From CAUTVF01 sp963541805 (GTDB taxonomy: Bacteria; Pseudomonadota; Alphaproteobacteria; Rs-D84; CASDRH01), in contig CAUTVF010000041.1 of assembly GCA_963541805.1 (NCBI GenBank), positions 1-8,051 on the forward strand: DNA of 8,051 bases, written 5' to 3'. Made by a program: the position numbers and the translations under genes. The stretch's first letter is position 1; each line of letters opens with the position of its first letter. The notes beneath the pieces are model-generated. The model worked only from the letters and a program-made list of their open reading frames with translations. It was not told where the DNA came from and searched no databases. Below are positions 1 to 6,834 of the stretch, one piece after another.

Positions 1-337
1 CATCCCTATCCAGATGCGCAGAGGAGAGGATTTTTAATAAATTTTTATATCCGATTTCATTTTGTACTAGAATTACTAATTGATGAAATATTGATTGTTG
101 TTTTTGATTTTTATATCCAAAATCAACATTTATCTGTGTGCCAATTATTGGTTGTATTCCAGATGAAATACATGTTTCTGTGAATTCTGGGCCGCCGAAT
201 AAATTATTTGTATCGGTTATTGCGCATGCTGGCATATTAAACTTTAAACACATACTGGCAATATCAGAACAGGTTATTGCCCCCTCCAATAAAGAATACG
301 CTGTATGATTGCGAAGATGTACAAAGTTATCAATCAT
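1..337 (-). CDS. dnaE: DNA polymerase III subunit alpha, N-terminal fragment (PHP domain start)
   Basis: This is the catalytic alpha subunit of the replicative DNA polymerase; only its first 112 codons are in the window and the rest runs off the left edge. The translation starts MIDNFVHLRNHTAYSLLEGA, the opening of proteobacterial DnaE PHP domains. It continues with ITDTNNLFGGPEF (residues 40-52) and GIQPIIGTQINV (60-71), matching the second PHP motif and the following strand. The metal-site motif is the degenerate HLRxH form of proteobacterial DnaE, which in that family usually goes with loss of PHP exonuclease activity. The ATG is fixed by an in-frame TAA three codons upstream. It follows the secA stop by 13 bp on the same strand, so co-transcription with secA is likely. 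I see no convincing Shine-Dalgarno sequence in the gap, so initiation may depend on translation of secA. No frameshift is visible. Confidence 0.93.
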   Translation of the reverse strand, partial: MIDNFVHLRNHTAYSLLEGAITCSDIASMCLKFNMPACAITDTNNLFGGPEFTETCISSGIQPIIGTQINVDFGYKNQKQQSIFHQLVILVQNEIGYKNLLKILSSAHLDRD

Positions 338-350
338 ATAATTTTAATAT

Positions 351-3023
351 CTATAATTTACCATGACAATTTTTGAATTTTTTTCCACTTCCACATGGGC
401 ATGGTTCATTTCTTCCAACTTTATCAAATATTTCTTGCCTTAAATTATTGTTAATTTCTAAATTATTTCTTTGATATTCAAACTTTGATAATTCTATATC
501 TTTTTCACTATTTTGATTTTGTAAATCATCAATTGCTGGTTCAGAAAATTCTGTAGTTAATAATGTAGACAGCGTTCTCTGTGCAATGTTATGCATAACT
601 TGCTGAAATAATTCGAATGCTTCCGCTTTGTATTCATTCAATGGATCCTTATGAGCATAGGCACGCAGTCCAATTCCATAACGCAAATGATCCAGTTGTA
701 ACAAATGATCTTTCCAGACCGAATCTAGATTCTCTAGCAATATGATTTTTTCAGTTCTATTCATTAATTGGTTGCCATATCGATTATGTCTGTCTGTCAA
801 AGCTTCAGAAAGTTTATTGTAAACAACATCAAATATATCTTGTTCGGTAACATTCTTATTTTGTTCTATATAATCTGATACTGATAAATTAATATTAAAA
901 TATTGTTTTAAATCTTCTGATATTGCATTAGTATTCCAGGCATCAATTGAACTTTTGAATGGTATATGTTTTGAGATAATACTTTCTACACAATCATATT
1001 TTATATTGTTTATTGTATCTGTTATATCTTCGTTTTTTAAAATACTGCTTCGCATGGAGTATATAACCTTACGCTGCTCATTCATAACATCATCATATTT
1101 TAATAAGTTCTTTCTTATATCAAAATGGTATGCTTCTACTTTCTTTTGTGCTTTTTCCAGTGCAGAAGTCAACCAACGGTGCGTTATTGCCTCTCCCTTT
1201 TTAAATCCAAAAGTAGATAACATACTTTTTATACGATCTCCTCCAAAAATTCTCATCAAATCATCTTCTAAAGATAAAAAGAATTTTGATGCCCCAACAT
1301 CTCCTTGTCTTCCTGATCTTCCACGTAATTGATTATCAATTCTTCTACTTTCATGGCGTTCAGTTCCGATTATGTATAATCCTCCTGATTTTATAACTTG
1401 TTCTTTTTTTTGTGAAATATCATTTTTAATTTTTTCCAGTTCAGTTTTTGTTATTTCAACTCCTTCTGATAATCTATCTTGTTCAATTTTAATTGACATT
1501 TCTAAGTTACCACCCAATTGAATATCTGTTCCACGTCCAGCCATGTTTGTTGCGATTGTAATCGCACCTGGGACTCCAGCTTGTGCAATTATGTATGCCT
1601 CTTTTTCATGTTGTTTTGCATTTAGCACATTCACGTTGAACCCTAATTCTTTTTTAATTAACTTAGCAAGATACTCTGATTTCTCAATTGAAATTGTACC
1701 AACCAGAACAGGCTGTTGTCTTTCATGACACTCTTTAATTAAGTTTAGTATTGCTTGATATTTTTCATCAACAGTTGAATATATTTCATCATCATGATCA
1801 ATTCTGATCATTGGCTTATTGGTAGGTACTTCAATAACTTTTAATTTATATATTTCTGCAAATTCATCTGCTTCTGTCATTGCAGTTCCAGTCATTCCAG
1901 CAATTTTTGGATATAATCTAAAATAATTTTGGTATGTAATTGTTGCAAGTGTTTGATTTTCTTTTTGGATTTCAACTCCTTCTTTTGCTTCAATTGCTTG
2001 ATGAAGTCCATCAGAATATCTACGTCCATCCATAATTCTACCTGTGAATTCGTCGATTATATAAACTTGGTTATCTTTGACTAGATAATGGACATCCTTT
2101 TCAAATAACTTATGTGCGGTTAATGCCTTGTCAATATGGTGAACAATTGCAGCATTCGATATATCGTAAAGATTCTTGGTTTTTGTAATTTTTCTATCAA
2201 ATAAAATATTCTCTATGAACTCTGTTCCTGATTCTGTCAGTCTAATCCTTCGCTCTTTTTCATCTTTTGAATAATGTTCATCATTTAATAAAGGAATTAT
2301 TTCATTAATAACCGAATACATCTCAGATGAATTCTCTGACGCTCCAGAAATTATTAATGGTGTTCTTGCCTCGTCAATTAAAATTGAATCTACTTCATCA
2401 AGTATTGCATAATTAAATGGACGGCATACTAAATCATCATAATTAAATTTCATATTATCACGTAGATAATCGAATCCAAATTCATGATTTGTACCATACG
2501 TAATATCGCAATTATATGCCTCTTTTTTTTCAGATTCTGGCATGTTAGATGTTATAACCCCAACACTTAACCCCAAAAATTTATAAATATTTCCCATCCA
2601 CTCTGAATCTCGCTTTGCAAGATAATCATTTACGGTTATTACATGGACCCCCTTACCGGTTAAAGCATTTAAATATATGGGCATAGTTGCGACTAATGTC
2701 TTACCTTCACCAGTTCGCATTTCTGCAATCATTCCTTTGTGAAGAATTATTCCACCAACTATTTGAACATAAAATGGATACAAGCCAATTGATCTAAAGC
2801 TTGCTTCTCTGATCGTTGCGAATGCTTCTGGCAAGATATCGTCTAAACATTCTCCAGCAGATATACGTTTTTTAAATTCAGCGGTTTTATTTTTTAATTC
2901 TTCATCAGTCAAGTTTTTATATTCTTCGGATAAAGATACGACAGAATTAGCAATCGGATATATTTTTGATAATTCTCTATCGTTTGCAGAACCAAGAAAT
3001 TTATATAGTAATTTTTTAAACAT
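351..3023 (-). CDS. secA: Preprotein translocase ATPase SecA
   Basis: SecA is the ATPase that pushes unfolded preproteins through SecYEG at the inner membrane. The 890-residue product is full length for the family. NBD1 carries Walker A MRTGEGKT (residues 102-109) and the DEVD box (209-212), followed by SILIDEARTPLIISG. The preprotein cross-linking region lies between NBD1 and IAGMTGT (375-380). NBD2 carries NMAGRGTD (493-500) and RIDNQLRGRSGRQGD (561-575). The scaffold and wing region includes WLTSALEKAQKKVE (617-630). The C-terminus is the zinc-binding SEC-C tail that contacts SecB and lipid, with C875, C877, C886 and H887 all present. The start is supported by AGGA seven bases upstream of the ATG and by a promoter-like sequence 50-78 bp upstream. 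dnaE follows 13 bp after its TAG. The product is intact and unremarkable; its only odd context is the large exported Cys-rich protein encoded 207 bp upstream on the same strand. Confidence 0.98.
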   Translation of the reverse strand: MFKKLLYKFLGSANDRELSKIYPIANSVVSLSEEYKNLTDEELKNKTAEFKKRISAGECLDDILPEAFATIREASFRSIGLYPFYVQIVGGIILHKGMIAEMRTGEGKTLVATMPIYLNALTGKGVHVITVNDYLAKRDSEWMGNIYKFLGLSVGVITSNMPESEKKEAYNCDITYGTNHEFGFDYLRDNMKFNYDDLVCRPFNYAILDEVDSILIDEARTPLIISGASENSSEMYSVINEIIPLLNDEHYSKDEKERRIRLTESGTEFIENILFDRKITKTKNLYDISNAAIVHHIDKALTAHKLFEKDVHYLVKDNQVYIIDEFTGRIMDGRRYSDGLHQAIEAKEGVEIQKENQTLATITYQNYFRLYPKIAGMTGTAMTEADEFAEIYKLKVIEVPTNKPMIRIDHDDEIYSTVDEKYQAILNLIKECHERQQPVLVGTISIEKSEYLAKLIKKELGFNVNVLNAKQHEKEAYIIAQAGVPGAITIATNMAGRGTDIQLGGNLEMSIKIEQDRLSEGVEITKTELEKIKNDISQKKEQVIKSGGLYIIGTERHESRRIDNQLRGRSGRQGDVGASKFFLSLEDDLMRIFGGDRIKSMLSTFGFKKGEAITHRWLTSALEKAQKKVEAYHFDIRKNLLKYDDVMNEQRKVIYSMRSSILKNEDITDTINNIKYDCVESIISKHIPFKSSIDAWNTNAISEDLKQYFNINLSVSDYIEQNKNVTEQDIFDVVYNKLSEALTDRHNRYGNQLMNRTEKIILLENLDSVWKDHLLQLDHLRYGIGLRAYAHKDPLNEYKAEAFELFQQVMHNIAQRTLSTLLTTEFSEPAIDDLQNQNSEKDIELSKFEYQRNNLEINNNLRQEIFDKVGRNEPCPCGSGKKFKNCHGKL

Positions 3024-3030
3024 TATTTTT

Positions 3031-3034
3031 TCCT
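3031..3034 (-). promoter_or_regulatory. Ribosome binding site of secA
   Basis: On the minus strand the sequence reads CAGGAAAAAATAATG. The AGGA core sits seven bases before the ATG and fixes the secA start. It is among the clearest Shine-Dalgarno sites in the window, whereas dnaE, rsmD and tadA lack one. Confidence 0.7.
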
Positions 3035-3068
3035 GTTTAAATTTTTATAAACTTTACAAAGATAACGG

Positions 3069-3080
3069 TCTAAGTTTAGA
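3069..3080. promoter_or_regulatory. Palindrome over the secA -10 box (possible operator)
   Basis: TCTAAGTTTAGA is a perfect 5-bp dyad around a 2-bp centre, and it covers the predicted secA -10 hexamer (3073-3078). A related near-palindrome, TCCTAAACTTGGGA, lies at 3133-3146, with centres 65 bp apart. The position would suit a repressor site, but no regulator is identifiable here and short AT-rich palindromes are common. Confidence 0.25.
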
Positions 3081-3101
3081 AATTTTAACATTGTAAGTCA
3101 A
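3073..3101 (-). promoter_or_regulatory. Predicted sigma-70-type promoter of secA
   Basis: On the minus strand TTGACT (3101-3096) is followed after exactly 17 bases by TAAACT (3078-3073). This matches the -35 consensus at 5 of 6 and the -10 at 4 of 6. A (TA)6 tract lies about 10 bp upstream of the -35, where an AT-rich UP element would be expected. Transcription would start near 3066, giving a leader of about 40 nt. It suggests secA-dnaE can be transcribed independently of the Cys-rich gene upstream. In AT-rich DNA such matches also arise by chance, so confidence is moderate. Confidence 0.5.
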
Positions 3102-3110
3102 ATAGTTGTT

Positions 3111-3122
3111 TATATATATATA
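3111..3122. repeat. (TA)6 dinucleotide tract
   Basis: Six uninterrupted TA units lie about 10 bp upstream of the predicted secA -35 box. The tract could act as an AT-rich UP-like element or a slippage-prone spacer. Nothing else in the sequence gives it a function. Confidence 0.6.
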
Positions 3123-3230
3123 AAATATTAATTCCTAAACTTGGGATAAAATCCATTAAGCGACTTTTGTAAAATAAAAAAGAGTATTAATAAATAAACG
3201 GAAAAATTGTAAAAGTTATCTCGTATCTTT

Positions 3231-6083
3231 TTAACCTTTTATACTTTTAAAAACTTTTTTCCAATCATTTTCGAACATTTGTTCAACTTCATGATCCATG
3301 TAACCCTTCGGTGTACATCTATTAATAACAGCTCCTGTTCTTTTTGATTTTTCCTCTGTTAGCTTTAAATCTTTTAGTAACAAACTTAATGGGTCTTCTG
3401 TACTAGATGACATTTTCATCTTATTCGATGCAAAACACGTTTGATCATTTTTCTCCCCCAGATGACTTTGTTCTACAATATTTGACCAACCTGCTGGTAT
3501 GAATGGAGCAATCCCTTTTGATGCAAGTTTTGTTACAACCTCTCCATCTTTGTCCTGCATAACAACCGCTACATCTTCAGTTATTTCACAAGTAGATTTG
3601 GCTTTTGCATCCCAACTTTCAACATCTCCTTCACCAGACCCCGTTTCAATACCATTTCCATCAGCGACACGTGAATCAGCAAATTCGCTTTTGCCATTCA
3701 ATTCACATCTAACAGATGTTGTAACATCTTGTCCAGATCTACTTCCCCCAGAAGCAGTATTTTTTGCAGACGATTTATTATATTTAAAACTAACCCCTGG
3801 TAAAGCAATACCTGATTTCTTTTTTTCAGAACTTTTTGTATTTCCAACTTTTTGAGTTTCTTTTTTTGTTTTTTTCTCCTGTTCTATCATATGACATTTA
3901 CCTTTTTTCTTATCTTTATTAGAGCAGTTAGGGTCCTCGATAAAACCACCAGCTTGCTCAACAATAGTCATCATAATTTCATTTACCGATTCTGTAGAGC
4001 TTGATTGTATATCAACAAACATTATTCCGCACATCCCAGCATAAAAATAACCACCAGCATCTGCGCAAGACTTACCCATTATTTTATTATATTCTTCTTT
4101 TAATGCTTCTTTTAAAGAATCCATTGCCATTTCCGACATCTTTGTAGCATCCATTTCCATGACAATCTTTCGAAGCTGTGGAGACATCTGTGATGTATCA
4201 AGTGTTTTGGATGTTGTATCCATACATATTTTATATCCAGGATAACACAAAAGACCAACATCCGTCATTATTGATTTATTCAAACCATTTGTACTTACAC
4301 ATTTACCATAATTTTTACCACAATTTTTGTTAACACATGATTTAAACTCGCCTAAACATTGTTTATATATCTCGTTCGACATCTGGGCAACTTGCAAATT
4401 AACATTCAAATCAGCTTTTAAATCTTTAACCTCTTCAGTTTTCATCTTTCTTTCTAATTCACGAGCATTTTCTGTAATCGCTTCTGTCGTTTTACCTTTC
4501 CATGTTTGACGTACAGACTTCAAAGATAACTCATACTGAGAACAACTTTTCGGAGCGGTCACAAAAAATTCATCTAATTTCTTTTTTGCTTTTGGATCTG
4601 CTTGATCCTTACCTTTTTCTGGCCATACTCCATTTTGATAATAATCTTCCAGATTTTCTCGATAATCACCACATTTTGATAAAACATCGACAAACCCAGC
4701 ATTATCACCATTTTGCGGTTCAACAATACTATCTATAACTTTATTGGGAATTCCTTTCATTTTCAGGTTATTTCTGAAGGTTTGCAACCTTTTCGATTTT
4801 ATTATTTTATCTTCAGTTGCCCCTACAAAACACATATTGCTTGCAATCCCAAACTCTTCTCCAGAATTTAAAGTCATTGATGGAGGTGGTACATTCACAG
4901 CAAACGACCATTCCTTTTTCTTTTCCCAAGTAGCATTAAACATTTTAGGATCTTCACATTGCTCTTTTGTTTCTGCGGCCTCAATCAAACATTTATTAAC
5001 TTCCCATTTACGACCAGATGCGATACACGCATCCCTATTTTCTGAAGAAAAGCATCTACCACCTGATGTTGATGAAAAACCTAACTCACTCATCAAATCA
5101 TTATTCATATCCGTCATTTTTAAGCTATTCGGTTTATACCATCTACCTTCCGTCGACTTACAGGAGTTACTTAATTCACCCTCGTCCTCTCCATCTTCTT
5201 CATTACTCCATTCAACAGATCCGTTAGAACAACCACCTTTTATACGACTGTATATATCCATGTAATACGCAGTTGACTGTTTACTTGCAAAGTACTTATT
5301 ATTGGCAGAGAAATCATACTCGCAAATAGTATTATCTTTTTCTGTGCAGAAATAGTTATATTTTTTATATAAAGCATTTGCAGCCCAGTCACTTATTGAT
5401 GGCTGTTGTGCGGAAGAAGAACCACTAAACATCCCTGCAAGTTCAGGTATTGCATTGTTGTTTTTTTCTGATTCTGAATTCTCATTTATATATTCTATAC
5501 GGCCACCTTTAATCGATACTTCATCATTTTTATCGTAATTGCCAGTTGCAAAAACACATCTAAAAGGCTTGTCTTTTGAAATCATATCTGATACGGCTTT
5601 ATCTGTGTCCAAATATGGGTTTTTCTTCAAGACATACCCTATCATTGCATCCATGCAATTTACATATGCATACATACACATAGACACTTTTTTATCGCCA
5701 GATACAGATGCAAATTTATCAGGAGGGGTTGTTTTCACATTCTGATTAGAATTTGCAGATTCAGGTGTTTTTGCAGAAGAAGGACTACCAACCAAGCTTC
5801 CAGATCGTCCAGTAGATCTTACACCTCTGCGCATTGACATAGATCCAGACCTTGCAGAACTTTTTTGACCTATACCAGTTTTTACAGTTGGTTTTTTAAC
5901 AGTTGATCCAGATCTTGCAGATCTCTTCTTTACTGAACCAGATCTTGCTGGTCTCTTATGTCCGGTATGCCTAGGAGAGGCATATAAATCATAATTACTT
6001 AAATTAATAAAATACCCAACGGACACAAATACCAATGCGTTTGCAAAAACAAATACAATAAACCTATATATATTTTTTTTCAT
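3231..6083 (-). CDS. Large exported cysteine-rich protein of unknown function
   Basis: I do not recognise this 950-residue protein. Residues 1-7 are basic and 8-28 form a hydrophobic segment. The next stretch ends LYAS-PRHTG (33-41), so this is a signal peptide with possible cleavage around 35-36, or an uncleaved N-terminal anchor. Residues 45-96 are a basic repeat region with ARSGS units. The rest holds 28 cysteines, with no CxxC pair. They recur in two patterns: C-x3-[FY]-x2-C at 136, 576, 588 and 613, and C-x6-[WF]-x4-C at 353 and 673. An acidic patch lies at 294-303, a long charged probably helical stretch at about 525-575, and a Lys/Ser-rich linker at 736-785. No further membrane segment is visible. 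The cysteine number and signal suggest a disulfide-folded periplasmic or surface protein exported by Sec. An in-frame TAA three codons upstream supports this ATG; the Shine-Dalgarno is weak. It could be an adhesin-like or envelope protein, but no family motif supports a specific role. Confidence 0.9.
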   Translation of the reverse strand: MKKNIYRFIVFVFANALVFVSVGYFINLSNYDLYASPRHTGHKRPARSGSVKKRSARSGSTVKKPTVKTGIGQKSSARSGSMSMRRGVRSTGRSGSLVGSPSSAKTPESANSNQNVKTTPPDKFASVSGDKKVSMCMYAYVNCMDAMIGYVLKKNPYLDTDKAVSDMISKDKPFRCVFATGNYDKNDEVSIKGGRIEYINENSESEKNNNAIPELAGMFSGSSSAQQPSISDWAANALYKKYNYFCTEKDNTICEYDFSANNKYFASKQSTAYYMDIYSRIKGGCSNGSVEWSNEEDGEDEGELSNSCKSTEGRWYKPNSLKMTDMNNDLMSELGFSSTSGGRCFSSENRDACIASGRKWEVNKCLIEAAETKEQCEDPKMFNATWEKKKEWSFAVNVPPPSMTLNSGEEFGIASNMCFVGATEDKIIKSKRLQTFRNNLKMKGIPNKVIDSIVEPQNGDNAGFVDVLSKCGDYRENLEDYYQNGVWPEKGKDQADPKAKKKLDEFFVTAPKSCSQYELSLKSVRQTWKGKTTEAITENARELERKMKTEEVKDLKADLNVNLQVAQMSNEIYKQCLGEFKSCVNKNCGKNYGKCVSTNGLNKSIMTDVGLLCYPGYKICMDTTSKTLDTSQMSPQLRKIVMEMDATKMSEMAMDSLKEALKEEYNKIMGKSCADAGGYFYAGMCGIMFVDIQSSSTESVNEIMMTIVEQAGGFIEDPNCSNKDKKKGKCHMIEQEKKTKKETQKVGNTKSSEKKKSGIALPGVSFKYNKSSAKNTASGGSRSGQDVTTSVRCELNGKSEFADSRVADGNGIETGSGEGDVESWDAKAKSTCEITEDVAVVMQDKDGEVVTKLASKGIAPFIPAGWSNIVEQSHLGEKNDQTCFASNKMKMSSSTEDPLSLLLKDLKLTEEKSKRTGAVINRCTPKGYMDHEVEQMFENDWKKVFKSIKG
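5796..5951 (-). repeat. Basic ARSGS tandem repeat region in the Cys-rich protein
   Basis: Codons 45-96 encode PARSGSVKKR and SARSGSTVKK in tandem (10-residue period). A degenerate VKTG unit follows about 10 residues on, then SARSGS at 76-81 and GRSGS at 92-96. The DNA repeats too: CCAGATCTTGC occurs at 5908-5918 and 5938-5948, exactly 30 bp apart. The segment directly follows the signal/anchor and is rich in Arg, Lys and Ser. It would be flexible and strongly positive, suited to contact with anionic surfaces such as LPS, peptidoglycan or nucleic acid; that role is inference. Confidence 0.75.
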
Positions 6084-6091
6084 ATCTTTTT

Positions 6092-6130
6092 ATTTGTATA
6101 AGAAATCTTTTAATCTCACCCTATACAAAT
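6092..6130. repeat. Perfect 9-bp inverted repeat before the Cys-rich gene
   Basis: ATTTGTATA (6092-6100) and TATACAAAT (6122-6130) are perfect inverted copies separated by 21 bp. The inner arm ends 8 bp before the ATG at 6083. In RNA this would form an AT-rich hairpin pressed against the start codon, with GGGTGAG on the transcript in its loop. In DNA the arms would be half-sites about three helical turns apart. It could limit translation or bind a regulator; neither is shown. Confidence 0.45.
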
Positions 6131-6136
6131 TTTCCT

Positions 6137-6154
6137 ATACCACACCTATGGTAT
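6137..6154. repeat. Short dyad ATACCA-N6-TGGTAT upstream of the Cys-rich gene
   Basis: A perfect 6-bp inverted repeat with a 6-bp centre lies between the rsmD stop and the Cys-rich gene. A -10-like TATGAT on the minus strand (6158-6153) overlaps its edge, but I found no good -35 partner. No T tract follows on the minus strand, so it is not a standard terminator for rsmD. An operator is possible. Confidence 0.3.
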
Positions 6155-6210
6155 CATAAATAAACAGCTTTTTAAAGTGATTTTTTGATTTCAATGTTAA
6201 TAAAATAATA

Positions 6211-6798
6211 TCAGTTTTTCTGGCAAAATAGAAATTCATTTCTTCCGTATCTTCTTCTGTCAAACAATGAAATATTGTTTGGGAGTATTATTCGTTTTGG
6301 TGTTTTAAAGTCATTTTCAACTATGATTATTGCCCCAATCTTAAAATCAAGTTCAGAAATTTGTTTTAATAAAATATTTGAAAGATTTTCCGTGTCTTTG
6401 TACGGAGGATCTATAAAGATTAAATCTGCTTTTGTGTAATTTATAATTAATTCTAAAATATTGCCGGCAATTATAGAACAAGCATTTTTATCAATTTCAT
6501 CTAGTATTTGTATGTTTTTATTTAATGCGGTTATTGCATCCGCTGACAAATCACACATTATTGCATTTTTTGCAATTCTTCTTGAAATTGCTTCAATTGC
6601 GATTGCTCCGGATCCTGCAAAGCAATCAAGAATTAAATTAAATCCATTTTCAAATTTTGAATGTAAAAGGTTAAAAATACCTGTTCTTGATCGATTTAAT
6701 GCTGGTCTTGTAATTGATGCATTTGCACGATATAGCCTACTACCCCGGTATTTACCGGAATTTATTCGTATATCTTTGAATAATTGTATTTTTTTCAT
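6211..6798 (-). CDS. rsmD: 16S rRNA (guanine(966)-N2)-methyltransferase RsmD
   Basis: RsmD uses S-adenosylmethionine to methylate N2 of G966 in 16S rRNA during 30S assembly in the cytoplasm. From the chosen start the product is 195 residues, close to the family norm near 200. It shows INSGKYRGSRL (12-22), the RPALNRSRTGIFNLL segment (31-45), the SAM-binding LDCFAGSGAIAIEAISR (57-73) and the catalytic DPPY (130-133). The usual Glu in the R-x-R-E-x-FN stretch is replaced by Thr. The frame is open upstream to an ATG at 6858, but that would overlap tadA by 38 bp and add 20 residues unlike the family, so I chose the ATG at 6798. There is no Shine-Dalgarno; a -10-like TATACT six bases before the ATG suggests a leaderless mRNA. 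It is divergent from tadA with 22 bp between starts. Confidence 0.93.
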   Translation of the reverse strand: MKKIQLFKDIRINSGKYRGSRLYRANASITRPALNRSRTGIFNLLHSKFENGFNLILDCFAGSGAIAIEAISRRIAKNAIMCDLSADAITALNKNIQILDEIDKNACSIIAGNILELIINYTKADLIFIDPPYKDTENLSNILLKQISELDFKIGAIIIVENDFKTPKRIILPNNISLFDRRRYGRNEFLFCQKN

Positions 6799-6812
6799 GC
6801 TTGTAGTATAAT
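6784..6812 (+). promoter_or_regulatory. Predicted promoter of tadA (leaderless)
   Basis: A perfect TATAAT (6807-6812) lies 8 bp before the tadA ATG, with TTGTAT (6784-6789) 17 bp upstream as a weak -35. Transcription would begin at or within a few bases of the ATG, and no Shine-Dalgarno is present, so the mRNA should be leaderless. The -10 overlaps the rsmD -10 on the other strand. Confidence 0.6.
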
Positions 6813-6834
6813 CCAATTTTATGAATGACTTCAA
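6805..6834 (-). promoter_or_regulatory. Predicted promoter of rsmD (leaderless, overlaps the tadA promoter)
   Basis: On the minus strand TTGAAG (6834-6829) and TATACT (6810-6805) are separated by 18 bp. They match the consensus at 4 of 6 and 5 of 6. Six bases then separate the -10 from the rsmD ATG, placing the start of transcription about at the ATG. The -35 lies inside the tadA coding region. Its -10 shares TATA with the tadA -10. Confidence 0.5.

Noticed and set aside
955..1728. Plus-strand open frames at 955-1332 and 1543-1728 inside secA
   Set aside because: They are antisense to highly conserved SecA sequence and show no family resemblance.
3209..3235. Weak hairpin (GTTAAAAAG / CTTTTAC) at the end of the Cys-rich gene as a terminator
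   Set aside because: The stem is very AT-rich, imperfect and overlaps the stop codon. The following T tract is broken, so I cannot support a terminator call.
4744..5265. Plus-strand open frame of 173 codons inside the Cys-rich gene
   Set aside because: It is fully antisense to a longer gene with clear coding character, has no recognisable motif and no good ribosome binding site. It is best seen as a shadow frame, like the shorter plus-strand frames at 3499-3855, 4327-4509, 4502-4738, 5018-5227 and 5539-5745.
3231..6083. Assignment of the Cys-rich protein as a TraN-like conjugation protein
   Set aside because: Only size, export signal and cysteine richness are similar. No TraN motif or conjugation neighbour is visible.
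6461..6811. Plus-strand open frame of 116 codons across rsmD
   Set aside because: It is antisense to the conserved SAM-binding region of RsmD and has no motif of its own.
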